Shown here: piece by piece, positions 1-9,078 of the stretch | Layout of the letters: each line of letters begins with the position of its first letter | Position numbering within the stretch: position 1 is the first letter of the stretch | NCBI GenBank assembly: GCA_026705345.1 | Contig: JAPPAV010000087.1 | Coordinates: forward strand, 1-42,372 | Reading direction: 5' to 3' | Length of the DNA stretch: 42,372 nt | From: Gammaproteobacteria bacterium | GTDB lineage: Bacteria > Pseudomonadota > Gammaproteobacteria > Pseudomonadales > Azotimanducaceae | Notes under the pieces: model-generated | Told to the model about the DNA's origin: nothing | Databases searched by the model: none | What the model saw: only the letters and a program-made list of their open reading frames with translations | Program-made: the position numbers and the translations under genes

Positions 1-574
1 GCTCAACCGTGCCGTTGCGGCTCAGTTCGAATCCGCCGCCTTCGAGGCTGAATAGATCGAACCCGCTGGTCGTGCTCAGCCAGTAGTCGAACCCCAGCTG
101 GCCAGGACTGTGCGGGTCGTCGACGGGAAGCGGATGGCCTTTCACTGCCGCCTGGTTCAGGTGCCACTTGCCGAAGTGGGCCGTCGAATAGCCGGCGTCC
201 CTGAAGGCCGTGGAGAGCATCTTTTCCTGTTTGTTGATGGCGTGCCCAACGCGAAACGCCCCCGTTCGGTCGTTGGTCCGACCTGTCATTACCGATGCCC
301 GGGTCGGCGTGCAGCTCGGTGCCCCGGCGTAGAATCGGTCCATTCGCAGACCACTCTTCGCCATGTCGTCGAGGTTCGGGGTTTTCATGACGGGATGACC
401 GTAGTAGCCGGTCTGAGCCCACCCCATGTCGTCGGCCATGAGCAGAATGACATTGGGTCTGGTTCCGGCCACGGCTGCCCCGGTAAGCATCAGGATCGCA
501 ATGCCCAGGATCACCTTCCGTGCGTCTGGCACGGTCCGCCGCGTGTTCAGCCCTTGGCAGTCAGATCGGTACAT
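1..574 (-). CDS. Exported sulfatase, 5' part (runs off the left edge)
   Basis: Type I sulfatase, which hydrolyses sulfate esters in the periplasm or outside the cell. The visible 191 residues start with a charged N-terminus and a hydrophobic signal segment (VILGIAILMLTGAAVA, about residues 20-36). The metal-binding start of the fold follows (NVILLMADDMGW), and then the sulfatase signature APSCTPTRASVMTGR. Its cysteine, about residue 88, is the one converted to formylglycine in this family, and HFGKWHL follows downstream. I chose the ATG at 574 because a GGAG lies 7 nt before it; an in-frame ATG at 580 has the GGAG too close. The 3' end is outside the window, so the subfamily and substrate (carbohydrate, choline or aryl sulfate) cannot be decided. 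No sulfatase-maturing enzyme is visible in the window. Confidence 0.9.
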   Translation of the reverse strand, partial: MYRSDCQGLNTRRTVPDARKVILGIAILMLTGAAVAGTRPNVILLMADDMGWAQTGYYGHPVMKTPNLDDMAKSGLRMDRFYAGAPSCTPTRASVMTGRTNDRTGAFRVGHAINKQEKMLSTAFRDAGYSTAHFGKWHLNQAAVKGHPLPVDDPHSPGQLGFDYWLSTTSGFDLFSLEGGGFELSRNGTVE

Positions 575-672
575 GCCCATGCTCCAGGTGTTTCCGTCGA
601 GCCTAGCAATGAGGAATCGGCACCGACAGAGTGATTGACGCCGAAGCTCACCCAAAACAAGCCGCTGTGTCG

Positions 673-2601
673 TCAAACCGCGGATTCGGTCTGCAGTTCC
701 ACGAACCGGCGGTAGTTTCCATCCTCGCGCGCCATCAGTTCGGCGTGCGTGCCCTGTTCCAGCACCCGGCCGTCGTCGAGGAACACGACCTGATCGGCCA
801 GCGCCACCGTGGACAGGCGATGGGCAATGATGATGACGATGCGGTTCCTGGCCGCTTCCTGGAGCGCGTTGACGAGGTAGGCTTCGGTCTCCGGGTCGAG
901 GGCCGATGTCGGTTCGTCCAGGATGAGGATGCGCGAGTCCTTCAAGAGGCCGCGGGCAATCCCGATCCGCTGCTTCTGTCCTACCGACAGTTTGCTTGTG
1001 GAGGTGCCGAGCTTGGTGTCGTAGCCGTCGGGCATTGAGACGATGAAGTCGTGAATCCCCGCGGTTCGGGCGGCCCCCTCCACCAATTGCCGGCTCGCAT
1101 CCGGTTTGCCCAATCGGATGTTCTCGAGGATGGACTCGTTGACGGTCTGGGTCTCCTGGAACACGTAGCTGGTCTGCCCGCGCAGGCTCTCGAGCGTCGC
1201 GTCGGTCACGTCGTGCCCGTCGATAAGGACCTGGCCCTCGCTTGCGGCGTGGTAGCGGGGAATCAGGTAGGCAAGCGTCGTCTTTCCCGCGCCGGTCGGT
1301 CCCACGATGGCGACGATCTGTCCCATGCCAGCGTCGAGTGTCACGTCCCGAAGGGCACGTCGGCCGTCCGGGTAGACGAATCCCACTTGGCGGAACGACA
1401 CACCCCCCTCAACCGGTGGCAACGCGTAGCGTCCGGTCTCGGTTTCCGGCGGCGCCTCGAGCATCGCGAACACCCGGCGTGCCCGGGCGGCATCGCCCTG
1501 CAGGCCGATCCAGAGGTACGCGAGCTTCTGCGCCGGTTCGCGCATCAGGGCGAAGTATCCGACCACGACGACGAAGTCGCCTGGCGAGAAGTCCCCGAAG
1601 ATCACCTGGGCGACGACATAGACCGTGAAGCCCCACACGAGTAGCTGGGTGGCGATCTCGAGGAAGGTTCCCACGACATCGAAAGCCAGACCGTTGAAGC
1701 GGATCCGCTTGAACGTTTCGGCGCTGTCTTTGCGGAAACGTTCGCGTTCGGTTTTCTTCGCGCCGAGGGCCTGCACCGCCAGCATGTTGTCCATCCCTTC
1801 CTCGATATTGCTGGTAAAGGCGCTTTGCGCTGCGATCACCGCCTGTGAGCGGCGCCGCAGCATCCGGGAAAAAGGCACGATCACGAACAGATACATCGGC
1901 AGGGCGCCCACGGCGAAAACCGCAACAGCGGGGGAGTCCGGGTAGGCGCTGAGCAGGGTGACCAGGGCCACGGCGAACGCGGACACCGCACTGACCGGCT
2001 GAATCAGGACGGTGGTTATGACGTCGGGAATCACCCCCGTGTCGTTCACCACCCGGTACACGGAGTCGCCGATGGGTTGGTCGTCCAGCTTGGTCATGGG
2101 GAGAGCCTGCACGCTGCCGAAGAGGCGGCAGCGGACCAGGTGAACAACGGACTGATTCAATCGAGTGTCGAACAGTGCCATCACGTACCCATGCGCGAGC
2201 CCCGCCACCAACCCCGCCACCGAGAACAGGACCACCCAGAACAGGATTGGGCCCACGGAAGCGCCTTCGAGCATCTCGACCACCGGGAGCAGAAAGGACG
2301 GATAGCCAGAAACGTCCTCGACGGGCACCCCCAGGACCACATGGTCGATGAGAATCTTCCCGATCCAGGGCGCCAGTACGATCGCCAGGTTCTCGCGCAG
2401 CCAATGGCTCGCAAAGCTGATGACATACCGCAACCACACGTACCTCACGAAGAGGACGCTTCGGCCGATGAGGCGGAAGGTCCGGCGATAGTCGATGTCG
2501 GTCTCGAGGTCGGCAAGACTCGCGCGCGTATCGAGTGCCTTCTCGTCCTCGCGCAGCGTGCGAAGCGAGAATCGACGCCGCTGCTGCTCACCTTCAGACA
2601 T
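673..2601 (-). CDS. ABC exporter half-transporter (membrane domain plus ATPase), second subunit
   Basis: Fused permease/ATPase of the ABC exporter type (642 aa). An N-terminal six-helix membrane domain covers roughly residues 45-330. The nucleotide-binding domain has Walker A GPTGAGKTT (about 431), signature LSVGQKQ (about 535) and Walker B ILILDEPTSALD (about 555), followed by the switch histidine in IIIAHRLSTV. All catalytic motifs look intact. The start is the ATG inside the sequence ATGTCTGA that ends the upstream ABC gene, an 8-nt overlap; a TTG at 2628 is the alternative. The overlap implies translational coupling and a heterodimer with the larger subunit. The substrate is unknown: lipid, drug or peptide export are all possible, and no cargo gene is visible nearby. 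Confidence 0.92.
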   Translation of the reverse strand: MSEGEQQRRRFSLRTLREDEKALDTRASLADLETDIDYRRTFRLIGRSVLFVRYVWLRYVISFASHWLRENLAIVLAPWIGKILIDHVVLGVPVEDVSGYPSFLLPVVEMLEGASVGPILFWVVLFSVAGLVAGLAHGYVMALFDTRLNQSVVHLVRCRLFGSVQALPMTKLDDQPIGDSVYRVVNDTGVIPDVITTVLIQPVSAVSAFAVALVTLLSAYPDSPAVAVFAVGALPMYLFVIVPFSRMLRRRSQAVIAAQSAFTSNIEEGMDNMLAVQALGAKKTERERFRKDSAETFKRIRFNGLAFDVVGTFLEIATQLLVWGFTVYVVAQVIFGDFSPGDFVVVVGYFALMREPAQKLAYLWIGLQGDAARARRVFAMLEAPPETETGRYALPPVEGGVSFRQVGFVYPDGRRALRDVTLDAGMGQIVAIVGPTGAGKTTLAYLIPRYHAASEGQVLIDGHDVTDATLESLRGQTSYVFQETQTVNESILENIRLGKPDASRQLVEGAARTAGIHDFIVSMPDGYDTKLGTSTSKLSVGQKQRIGIARGLLKDSRILILDEPTSALDPETEAYLVNALQEAARNRIVIIIAHRLSTVALADQVVFLDDGRVLEQGTHAELMAREDGNYRRFVELQTESAV

Positions 2602-5077
2602 CGTCCTGGTCGTCTCCGCCGAGGCCAATCAAGTCGGCCTCGGATTGAACGAACGCCCGGTAACGACCGTCCGCCAGGCCCATCAGGGTCTCGTGGCTGC
2701 CGCTTTCGACGATGCGGCCGGCATCGAGATAGAGAATGTTGTCCGCCCGACGAATGGTCGAAATCCGATGCGTGACCAGGAAAACCGCACGCGCGCCCGT
2801 GGTGGTACCCGCCTCCCCCACGTGTCCGGCGCTCCACTGGGCCAAGTTCGTCAGAACCCGGAGTTCGGTCTCGGCGTCGAGCGCCGAGGTGGGTTCGTCC
2901 AAGACGAGAATCGGCGTATCGCGCACGACGGCGCGGGCTATCGAGAGGCGTTGTCGTTGGCCGGTGGACAACCTGCCACCGCGGTCGCCGAGGACGGTAT
3001 CGAGCCCTTCGGGCAATCCATCGACAAAGTCGTCCACGCAGGCTAGCCGGACGGCCTGGGCCACGGCTTCGCCACTGGCATCCCGGGCGGCGTAGCGGAT
3101 GTTGTCGCGGACCGATAGACGGAACAGAACGTCTTCCTGCAGCGCGACGCCGATGTTGGCGCGCAACGTGTCGAGGCGATAGTCGCGCAGGTCCCGGCCG
3201 TCGACGAGTATCGACCCTTCGTCGGGGTCGTAGAGGCGGAGCAGCAAATTCAGAACCGTGGTCTTGCCGGCGCCGGTCGGACCGACGATGGCGGTCACCG
3301 TCCCCGGCCGCGCGGCGAAGCTGACGCCGTTCAATACGCGGCGATCCTCCCCGTAGGCGAACGCCACGTTCTCGAACCGAATTTCTCGCCGAAAGGCGCC
3401 GAAGGGGACTGCGCCCGCCCGGTCCCGGACCTCGGGTTCCATGTCGAGAACATCGAACGCGCGGCGCAGTCCCATGGCCATGGTCTGGGCCTTGGCCCAG
3501 GCTTCGATGATGTTCGGAAAGGCCGCCGTCGCTTCGTTGAACTTCTCCTCGGCCCATCGATAGGCGGTCAGATTCCACACGACGAACGAGAACCCGGCCA
3601 GCGCGATCAGCTCGTTCGCGAAAGTCGGACGCTCCTGGTATGCCCAAAGGGCCATCAACAGGGTGCCGCCCAGCACGAAGGATCTGATGATGAGTCCCTG
3701 GCCCAGAAACACGACCGCGAACACCCGCGTCTGGCGGTATTCGGTATTGAGGGCCACTGTCGAATCCGACTCGAAACGGGCCTGGGACTGCTTCTCGACG
3801 CCGTAGGCCTTGTTGATCCGAACCGTGCGGAAGGCCTCCTGAATCCTGGACATCAGGTCGGCGTTGGCCATCCGCATGACGAGGTTCCGGGTGCGGATTC
3901 TGCGCATGGCCCAGTAGGCGAGCACAAGGGCGGGGAAAACGCCGCCGATGGCAATCAAGCCCAGCCAGGGCGACAGGAGCGTCACCAGTGCCAACAGGAA
4001 GACGCACAAGACGACGCTCCTCGATATCGCCAAGAGGACGTACAAGACCCCCGTGACCTCGCTGGCGTCGACCTGAATGCGGAAGATGGAGTCGCCGGTG
4101 CGGTGGTCGCCGTGGTACTTAAGCGACAGGCGCTGCCAACTGTCCGCCAGGGCAAGGCGCAGGTCCTGCTCGATGTTCTGCATGATCCACGTGCGGTAGT
4201 AGTCGACGAAGGGACCCATGAGCCAGAGCGGGGTGAACACCGCGACCTCGATCAAGACCACCTTCCAGATGAGGGTCATCCGCTGGACCTGCGTGAGCTG
4301 CTCCGTGACTTCCCGGGACATCTCGGGCTCGCCGAAGAGTTCCGCCCGACTGGCCGTCAACGGGTCGCTCTGGAGAATGGACTGGTTGAGGAGATCCGCC
4401 ATCACCAGTCCCAATACGAGCCAGAAGACCCCCTGAATCGCCGTGATGCCGTACCAGTAGACCAGGTGCGAGGCCAGGCGGACGCGGCATCGAATGCGTG
4501 CGCCCACTCCGGCGCCGTCGACTCGAAACTGCATTAGCCAGCCCAACATGCATACGCCGGTAACGGTCCCCGCGTACCAGCCGTCGGCGACACCTTCGAC
4601 GTACGTGTTTGCCGCGGCGTTGGCGGCGACGCCGAAGCCCAACAGGGCGAGTGCGGAGACCTTCTGGATCCTGCCTTTAGCAAGGGCAACCGGCCAAGCA
4701 CACAGGGCCATGGCCAGAATCGGCGCATACAAGAGATTGAAGGGATATTCGAGCGTCGTGGGAACGTAGCCTAGGTAGGGGCCACCGATGGCGACGGCAG
4801 CCACCAGGGGCGGCATGTAGGCGAATCCATAGCCCCGGCCCGCTACGGCCTCGGCCATTCGGTCCTCTACCCCTTCACCCGGCACCCACCAGCGGCCGTA
4901 GACCTGCGGCCTGATGTAGGGCCATGCACGCAACAGCAGGTAGAGAACCGCCTGGATGCTGCCTCTATCGTCGGCTTCGCGAAGATCCCGTCCACTAGGG
5001 ATCGGATCGCCGGCACCGAAGTACGGCAGCGCCTTCGCCAAGTCCTTGTTACGGCGATGATCGTCCGTCTTCAGCAG
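2594..5077 (-). CDS. ABC exporter half-transporter with an extra N-terminal membrane module, first subunit
   Basis: Large ABC exporter subunit (about 827 aa). An N-terminal block of about 80 residues is followed by extra hydrophobic segments (FAYMPPLVAAVAIGGPYLGY; FNLLYAPILAMALCAWPVAL; VSALALLGFGVAANAAA; a further helix). The normal six-helix exporter domain and the ATPase follow. The ATPase has Walker A GPTGAGKTT (about 595), signature LSTGQRQR (about 700) and Walker B ILVLDEPTSALD (about 717), then VTHRIST. The extra membrane module makes it longer than the usual 580-650 aa half-transporter. No ATG, GTG or TTG has a good ribosome site; a strong GGAGG at 5084-5088 sits six bases before a CTG at 5077, so I mark that as start. 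GTG codons at 5167 or 5140 are alternatives. It is the first gene of the pair with 673-2601. Confidence 0.85.
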   Translation of the reverse strand: MLKTDDHRRNKDLAKALPYFGAGDPIPSGRDLREADDRGSIQAVLYLLLRAWPYIRPQVYGRWWVPGEGVEDRMAEAVAGRGYGFAYMPPLVAAVAIGGPYLGYVPTTLEYPFNLLYAPILAMALCAWPVALAKGRIQKVSALALLGFGVAANAAANTYVEGVADGWYAGTVTGVCMLGWLMQFRVDGAGVGARIRCRVRLASHLVYWYGITAIQGVFWLVLGLVMADLLNQSILQSDPLTASRAELFGEPEMSREVTEQLTQVQRMTLIWKVVLIEVAVFTPLWLMGPFVDYYRTWIMQNIEQDLRLALADSWQRLSLKYHGDHRTGDSIFRIQVDASEVTGVLYVLLAISRSVVLCVFLLALVTLLSPWLGLIAIGGVFPALVLAYWAMRRIRTRNLVMRMANADLMSRIQEAFRTVRINKAYGVEKQSQARFESDSTVALNTEYRQTRVFAVVFLGQGLIIRSFVLGGTLLMALWAYQERPTFANELIALAGFSFVVWNLTAYRWAEEKFNEATAAFPNIIEAWAKAQTMAMGLRRAFDVLDMEPEVRDRAGAVPFGAFRREIRFENVAFAYGEDRRVLNGVSFAARPGTVTAIVGPTGAGKTTVLNLLLRLYDPDEGSILVDGRDLRDYRLDTLRANIGVALQEDVLFRLSVRDNIRYAARDASGEAVAQAVRLACVDDFVDGLPEGLDTVLGDRGGRLSTGQRQRLSIARAVVRDTPILVLDEPTSALDAETELRVLTNLAQWSAGHVGEAGTTTGARAVFLVTHRISTIRRADNILYLDAGRIVESGSHETLMGLADGRYRAFVQSEADLIGLGGDDQDDV

Positions 5078-5223
5078 TGTCTCCCTCCGAATTGCGCGCC
5101 GGACGGCGTGATCCGGACGAGAGCCACCACCGTAGCACACCGATGTGGCCGGCCTCCGTGGCCGCACATCGCGTCGTCGGTGACGTTTCTATCGGCAACG
5201 CAATGCCCTTACACTGGTTCGGC

Positions 5224-5229
5224 TATAAA
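5224..5229 (+). promoter_or_regulatory. Possible -10 element of the SDR operon
   Basis: TATAAA lies 52 bases before the SDR start codon in the divergent gap between the ABC genes and the SDR gene. No convincing -35 element is present at the expected distance. An imperfect palindrome (CGCCCGGG paired with CCCTGGGCG) follows at about 5232-5251 and could be an operator. Confidence 0.25.
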
Positions 5230-5281
5230 CGCGCCCGGGTGCCCCTGGGCGTCATCTTTTCTGTCAAGCACGAGGGTGAGC

Positions 5282-6079
5282 ATGGTCAAGATCGAAGACC
5301 TCTATTCCATGAAAGGAAAAATCTGCGTCGTCACGGGTGGTTCCACCGGCCTCGGCAGCTATATGGCCGAGGGATTTCTCGCCGCCGGCGCGGCACGGGT
5401 ATACATCACGGCGAGGTCGGAGAACACCCTCCAAGCCAAGGCGGCTGAACTGACGGGAATGTGCGATGGCGAATGCATTGCCATTGCCGGAGACCTCGCC
5501 ACGCTCGACGGCGTCGCCGCTTTGTCGACGACCCTCCACGACAAGGAGGACCACATCGACGTACTGGTCAACAACGCGGGAATCGGTACCGGCGGGTATT
5601 TCGAACAGCTGAGTGTGGACGATTGGGACAGGACCATGGACCTCAACCTGAGGTCGCCCCTGTTCCTAACCCAGGCGTTGCTTGACCTCTTGAAGCAGAA
5701 CGCGAGTCACGACGATCCCGCCCGGGTCGTCTTCATCAGCTCCGTCGCGGCCAGCGAAGTCTTCAAGCATGTCATGGCGTACTCCACCAGCAAGAAGGGG
5801 CTCGAGCACATGACCCCGCAACTCGCCTTGGCGCTGTGCGACGACCACATCCTGGTGAACTCGATCGCGCCGGGACGGTTCTATTCGGAAATGACCCGGG
5901 GTGCTTGGGAGGATCCCGAGGACGAGTCATTCAAACAGAGCCTTCTGAGAATCCCTGCCCACCGCTACGGGGGGCTCGAAGACATGGCCGGGGTAGCGGT
6001 GATGCTGTGCAGCCGGGCCGGATCCTATTTCACGGGCGAGGTGCTCAACCTGGACGGGGGACACCGACTGCGACACTGA
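5282..6079 (+). CDS. Short-chain dehydrogenase/reductase (SDR)
   Basis: Classical SDR oxidoreductase of 265 aa, cytoplasmic, using NAD(P)H. The cofactor-binding glycine motif is TGGSTGLG (residues 18-25) and NNAG lies near residue 98. The catalytic serine is in VFISSVAAS and the YxxxK pair is Y167/K171 in YSTSK. The C-terminal GEVLNLDGGH is typical of the FabG/RhlG-like branch. The ATG at 5282 follows GAGGGTGAGC, a good ribosome site. A longer in-frame stretch upstream (from 5057) lacks SDR character. The next gene starts 8 bases after the stop, so the gene heads an operon with a DUF2891 protein and a PhyH dioxygenase. The substrate cannot be read from sequence; a sugar- or lipid-derived alcohol or ketone is plausible. 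Confidence 0.93.
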   Translation: MVKIEDLYSMKGKICVVTGGSTGLGSYMAEGFLAAGAARVYITARSENTLQAKAAELTGMCDGECIAIAGDLATLDGVAALSTTLHDKEDHIDVLVNNAGIGTGGYFEQLSVDDWDRTMDLNLRSPLFLTQALLDLLKQNASHDDPARVVFISSVAASEVFKHVMAYSTSKKGLEHMTPQLALALCDDHILVNSIAPGRFYSEMTRGAWEDPEDESFKQSLLRIPAHRYGGLEDMAGVAVMLCSRAGSYFTGEVLNLDGGHRLRH

Positions 6080-6087
6080 TCCGAACG

Positions 6088-7065
6088 ATGGATCCTGAGC
6101 ATCTCGTCGGCTTGGCGCTTGCCTGCCTAGGGCGCGAGTATCCCAACCACATCAGCCACCTCATGGAGTCCGATGCAGACGCCCTGCCCCCCCGCCGCCT
6201 CACCCCGGCCTTCTTCGGTTGCTTCGACTGGCACAGTGCCGTCCACGCGCATTGGTTGCTAGCGCGAATGTGCCGATTGGAACCCGATGCGGACTACATG
6301 CCCGACGCAAGGGCGGCGCTGGCGCGAGCGTTCACCCCGGAAAACATCGCAGGCGAGATCGGCTACGTGGCGGCGAGACCGGCATTCGAAAGGCCATACG
6401 GGATGGCGTGGCTGCTACAGCTTGTCGCCGAACTGCACGAGTGGGAGGATCCTGAAACGCGAATCTGGCGTGATGCGTTGCGTCCACTCGAGGACCATGC
6501 CGCAGCCGTGTTCGAGGACTGGCTGCCCAAGCTCTCGCACCCGGTGCGCAGCGGGACTCACGACCAGACGGCGTTCTCCCTGGGCCTGGTGCATGACTGG
6601 GCTCGGATTACCGGCACATCGCGGGTCCGGAGTCTGGTGGAACGCAAGAGCCATGCCTTCTACGCCGCCGACCGGGATGCACCGCTGTCCTACGAGCCCT
6701 CCGGGCACGATTTTCTGTCGCCGAGCCTCGCGGAAGCGGACCTGATGCGGCGCGTCCTGCCAGCCGACACCTACCGCGAATGGTTCGCGGGTTTCCTGGG
6801 GATATTCGAACTCGACCCCGTAACCGTCCCGGACGCGAACGACGGACACTTGGTGCACCTCGCGGGACTGAACCTGAGCCGCGCCTGGATGCTCGAAGGC
6901 ATCGCCTCGGTGGCACCCTTCGATTCACTTGCGACGATGACGACGCGCCATCGCGCTGCGGGGCTCTCTGCCTTCGACTCGCTCACCTATGCCGGCGCGC
7001 ATTGGCTGGCCACCTTCGCTGCCTACCTCACCACCCAGCGCGGACTCGAAACAACGTACGATTAG
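6088..7065 (+). CDS. DUF2891 family protein
   Basis: A 325-aa protein that I recognise as the DUF2891 family from its N-terminal block (CLGREYPNHISHLM, then FFGCFDWHSAVHAHWLLARM) and the later segments GMAWLLQL and GTHDQTAFSLGL. The family has no established function. The helix-rich composition with many conserved Trp, His and Asp residues recalls alpha/alpha-barrel sugar-processing proteins, but that is inference. There is no signal peptide, so it should be cytoplasmic. It begins 8 bases after the SDR stop and ends 23 bases before the PhyH start, indicating co-transcription. Confidence 0.85.
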   Translation: MDPEHLVGLALACLGREYPNHISHLMESDADALPPRRLTPAFFGCFDWHSAVHAHWLLARMCRLEPDADYMPDARAALARAFTPENIAGEIGYVAARPAFERPYGMAWLLQLVAELHEWEDPETRIWRDALRPLEDHAAAVFEDWLPKLSHPVRSGTHDQTAFSLGLVHDWARITGTSRVRSLVERKSHAFYAADRDAPLSYEPSGHDFLSPSLAEADLMRRVLPADTYREWFAGFLGIFELDPVTVPDANDGHLVHLAGLNLSRAWMLEGIASVAPFDSLATMTTRHRAAGLSAFDSLTYAGAHWLATFAAYLTTQRGLETTYD

Positions 7066-7088
7066 ACGCAAGGATCAAGGGGCCAACA

Positions 7089-7847
7089 ATGTCAAGAGAG
7101 CAATTGTCGCGGGACGGATTGGCCGGTCCCTACGAGTTGGCGGACAAGTCGGGACTCGACGCGGCACGCGACGCCGTCTTCGAGCTGAAGGCCCTGCGCC
7201 GACAGCAGAACCTCACGGCGCAGAAGGCCGGCACCGAGAACACCCACGTCAACCCGTTGATCGACAGACACATGGACGTGCCCGCCATCAGGGATTTGTG
7301 GTTCGACGCCAACCTGCAGGCGGTGGCAACGGACCTTTTCGGCAGCGGTCTCTTTCTCTGGCGATCCAACTTCTTCGTCAAGAGCGACGGAACCGGGCAA
7401 AACAAGTGGCACCACGACCGTCATTTCGAGAACGGCAATGCGTCGATCGATCTTTTCGACACCAGCAATCACTTCACGGCCACGCTGGCATTGACCGACA
7501 TCAGTCTCACCGAGGGTCGAATCGAGTACGTCAGGGGATCGCATTTGCCGATCGAGGGGTTCGACCGGGATATTCCCCGTCACATCCTGGAAGTGCCGCA
7601 GGTCGTCCAGGACAGGGTCACGCCACTGCCTCTCAAACGAGGCCAGTTCGTGTTGTTCCATTCCTCGTTGCTGCACCGAAGCCTGGCGTTCGGTGAGGGG
7701 AACCGCCGGGTCTCGATGGCCGGTCGGCTCGCGAGAACCGGGACCGCGATTCCCGAATACGGCGCGTCGAATCCGGCCGGTGGCGCACAGACGGCGGCGG
7801 AGCCCAACGTCTACTACCGGGAATCCGGAATCATGCCCTTCAACTAG
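7089..7847 (+). CDS. PhyH-family Fe(II)/2-oxoglutarate dioxygenase
   Basis: Phytanoyl-CoA dioxygenase family protein of 252 aa. The metal-binding facial triad is visible: H108-H109-D110 in NKWHHDRHF forms the HxD part, and H196 in SSLLHRSLAF is the distal histidine. The arginine that would hold 2-oxoglutarate lies just after it (NRRVSMAGRLAR). Proteins of this family hydroxylate fatty acids, small metabolites or natural products, so the fold does not give the substrate. It is the last gene of the SDR/DUF2891/PhyH operon. The start ATG lies 23 bases after the DUF2891 stop. The gene is convergent with the DUF2961-type gene. Confidence 0.9.
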   Translation: MSREQLSRDGLAGPYELADKSGLDAARDAVFELKALRRQQNLTAQKAGTENTHVNPLIDRHMDVPAIRDLWFDANLQAVATDLFGSGLFLWRSNFFVKSDGTGQNKWHHDRHFENGNASIDLFDTSNHFTATLALTDISLTEGRIEYVRGSHLPIEGFDRDIPRHILEVPQVVQDRVTPLPLKRGQFVLFHSSLLHRSLAFGEGNRRVSMAGRLARTGTAIPEYGASNPAGGAQTAAEPNVYYRESGIMPFN

Positions 7848-7881
7848 CCTTGCGTGGCCTTACCGGACGCAGCCGAACGAT

Positions 7882-8997
7882 TCACTCATCGGGCACGCCG
7901 CGCATCTCGTCGGTGCGGCGGATCGGCGGCGAGTCCGTTTGGCCGGCAGGATCCTGCATCCAATCGCCCGTCAGATTGTCGCGTCTGACCGCGAAGCGTT
8001 GCCGCACGGGTGGACAATCCCGCACCGGGCCCGGCGTATCCGCGTACCAGTACGCCACGCTCGACATCTCGTTGGCGAGGTGGTTGCCGTGGCCGTGCTC
8101 GATGGTGACCTTGACTTCGCGCTGGAACCGAACGGGATTCTCGATGTGGTGCACGTAGCTCGTCTGGTAGCCGCGGGTGTTGTGCTCGAAGATCGACGAG
8201 CCACTGCGTAGGAACGCGTTGTCCTGCATGCCCCACGCCTGGTTCAGGTAGTCCTCGGAACCGGTGCCGTGCAGGTCCGGCGGCCACTTGTAGCCGTCCA
8301 CCCAGATCATGTCGTCGCCCTCGCCCCACCAGGTGCCTTGGAAGTTGGTCACCGACAGGTTGCAGCCGATGTAGTGGCCCCGGCCGGTCGTGTCCAGGAT
8401 CACATAGTTGTTGTCCCAGGCCAGGCGTTCCTTGTTCGCGATGTTCGCGGCAGGCGTATTGACCCGAACATCGCCGCCCCAGCCCGGGAACGGGTTCGTC
8501 CGGCGGAACTCGGCATGCAGATAGCCAGCGTCCGCCGCCACCTCGCCACGCTCGTAGTCGACGTAGAAATACTGGCGGTGGGTCTCGCCGCTTTCGTTGA
8601 GAAGCTCGACCCGGGCGTGTTCGCGGAATGGCATGGGCAGGTAGGCGTTGAGCGCGCAGCCCTGGTTGAAGCGGTTGTTGGCACGCGTGGAGGCGGAGAA
8701 CAAGAGCGACTGGTAGGAGTTCACGATGCTGTGCCCGAGCCCGAAGAAGTCGCCTAGCGGGCAGACGATGCTGGGTTCAACGGCGTGGTCCCACGTGAAG
8801 AGCAGCAGGCATTCCCGGTAGTGGTTGCGCTGCGTCATCCAAAGGTGGGTGATGGTTCCCGGACCCTCGATGTCGGCGAGCACGCGCCGCTCGCCGGGTT
8901 CGATGTTCCAGGCGTCGTCGTTGCGGCCGGTGGTGTCCCAGGAGGATTTGCGACCCGTCGTCGGGTCGCCGATCAACGCTAGCCGTGTGAGGTTCAT
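7882..8997 (-). CDS. DUF2961 / GH172-like protein
   Basis: A 371-aa protein of the DUF2961 family, some members of which are now classed as glycoside hydrolase family 172 acting on fructofuranoside or D-arabinofuranoside linkages. Diagnostic segments are GPGTITHLWMT near the N-terminus, the block WWGEGDDMIWVDG and then GTGSEDYLNQAWG. The glutamates in GEGDD and GSEDY are 22 residues apart, close to the spacing I recall for the GH172 catalytic pair. No signal peptide is visible, so a cytoplasmic enzyme acting on imported oligosaccharides is likely. AGGACA precedes the ATG at 8997. It lies 81 bases downstream of the carboxylesterase gene on the same strand. The glycosidase activity is inferred from the family. 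Confidence 0.88.
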   Translation of the reverse strand: MNLTRLALIGDPTTGRKSSWDTTGRNDDAWNIEPGERRVLADIEGPGTITHLWMTQRNHYRECLLLFTWDHAVEPSIVCPLGDFFGLGHSIVNSYQSLLFSASTRANNRFNQGCALNAYLPMPFREHARVELLNESGETHRQYFYVDYERGEVAADAGYLHAEFRRTNPFPGWGGDVRVNTPAANIANKERLAWDNNYVILDTTGRGHYIGCNLSVTNFQGTWWGEGDDMIWVDGYKWPPDLHGTGSEDYLNQAWGMQDNAFLRSGSSIFEHNTRGYQTSYVHHIENPVRFQREVKVTIEHGHGNHLANEMSSVAYWYADTPGPVRDCPPVRQRFAVRRDNLTGDWMQDPAGQTDSPPIRRTDEMRGVPDE

Positions 8998-9078
8998 GAA
9001 GCTTGTCCTGACAACCGAGAGACTCGCCCGAGAGTATTACGGGTAACTGTCGCCGATGCGATTGCTTGTGATCGGCCC

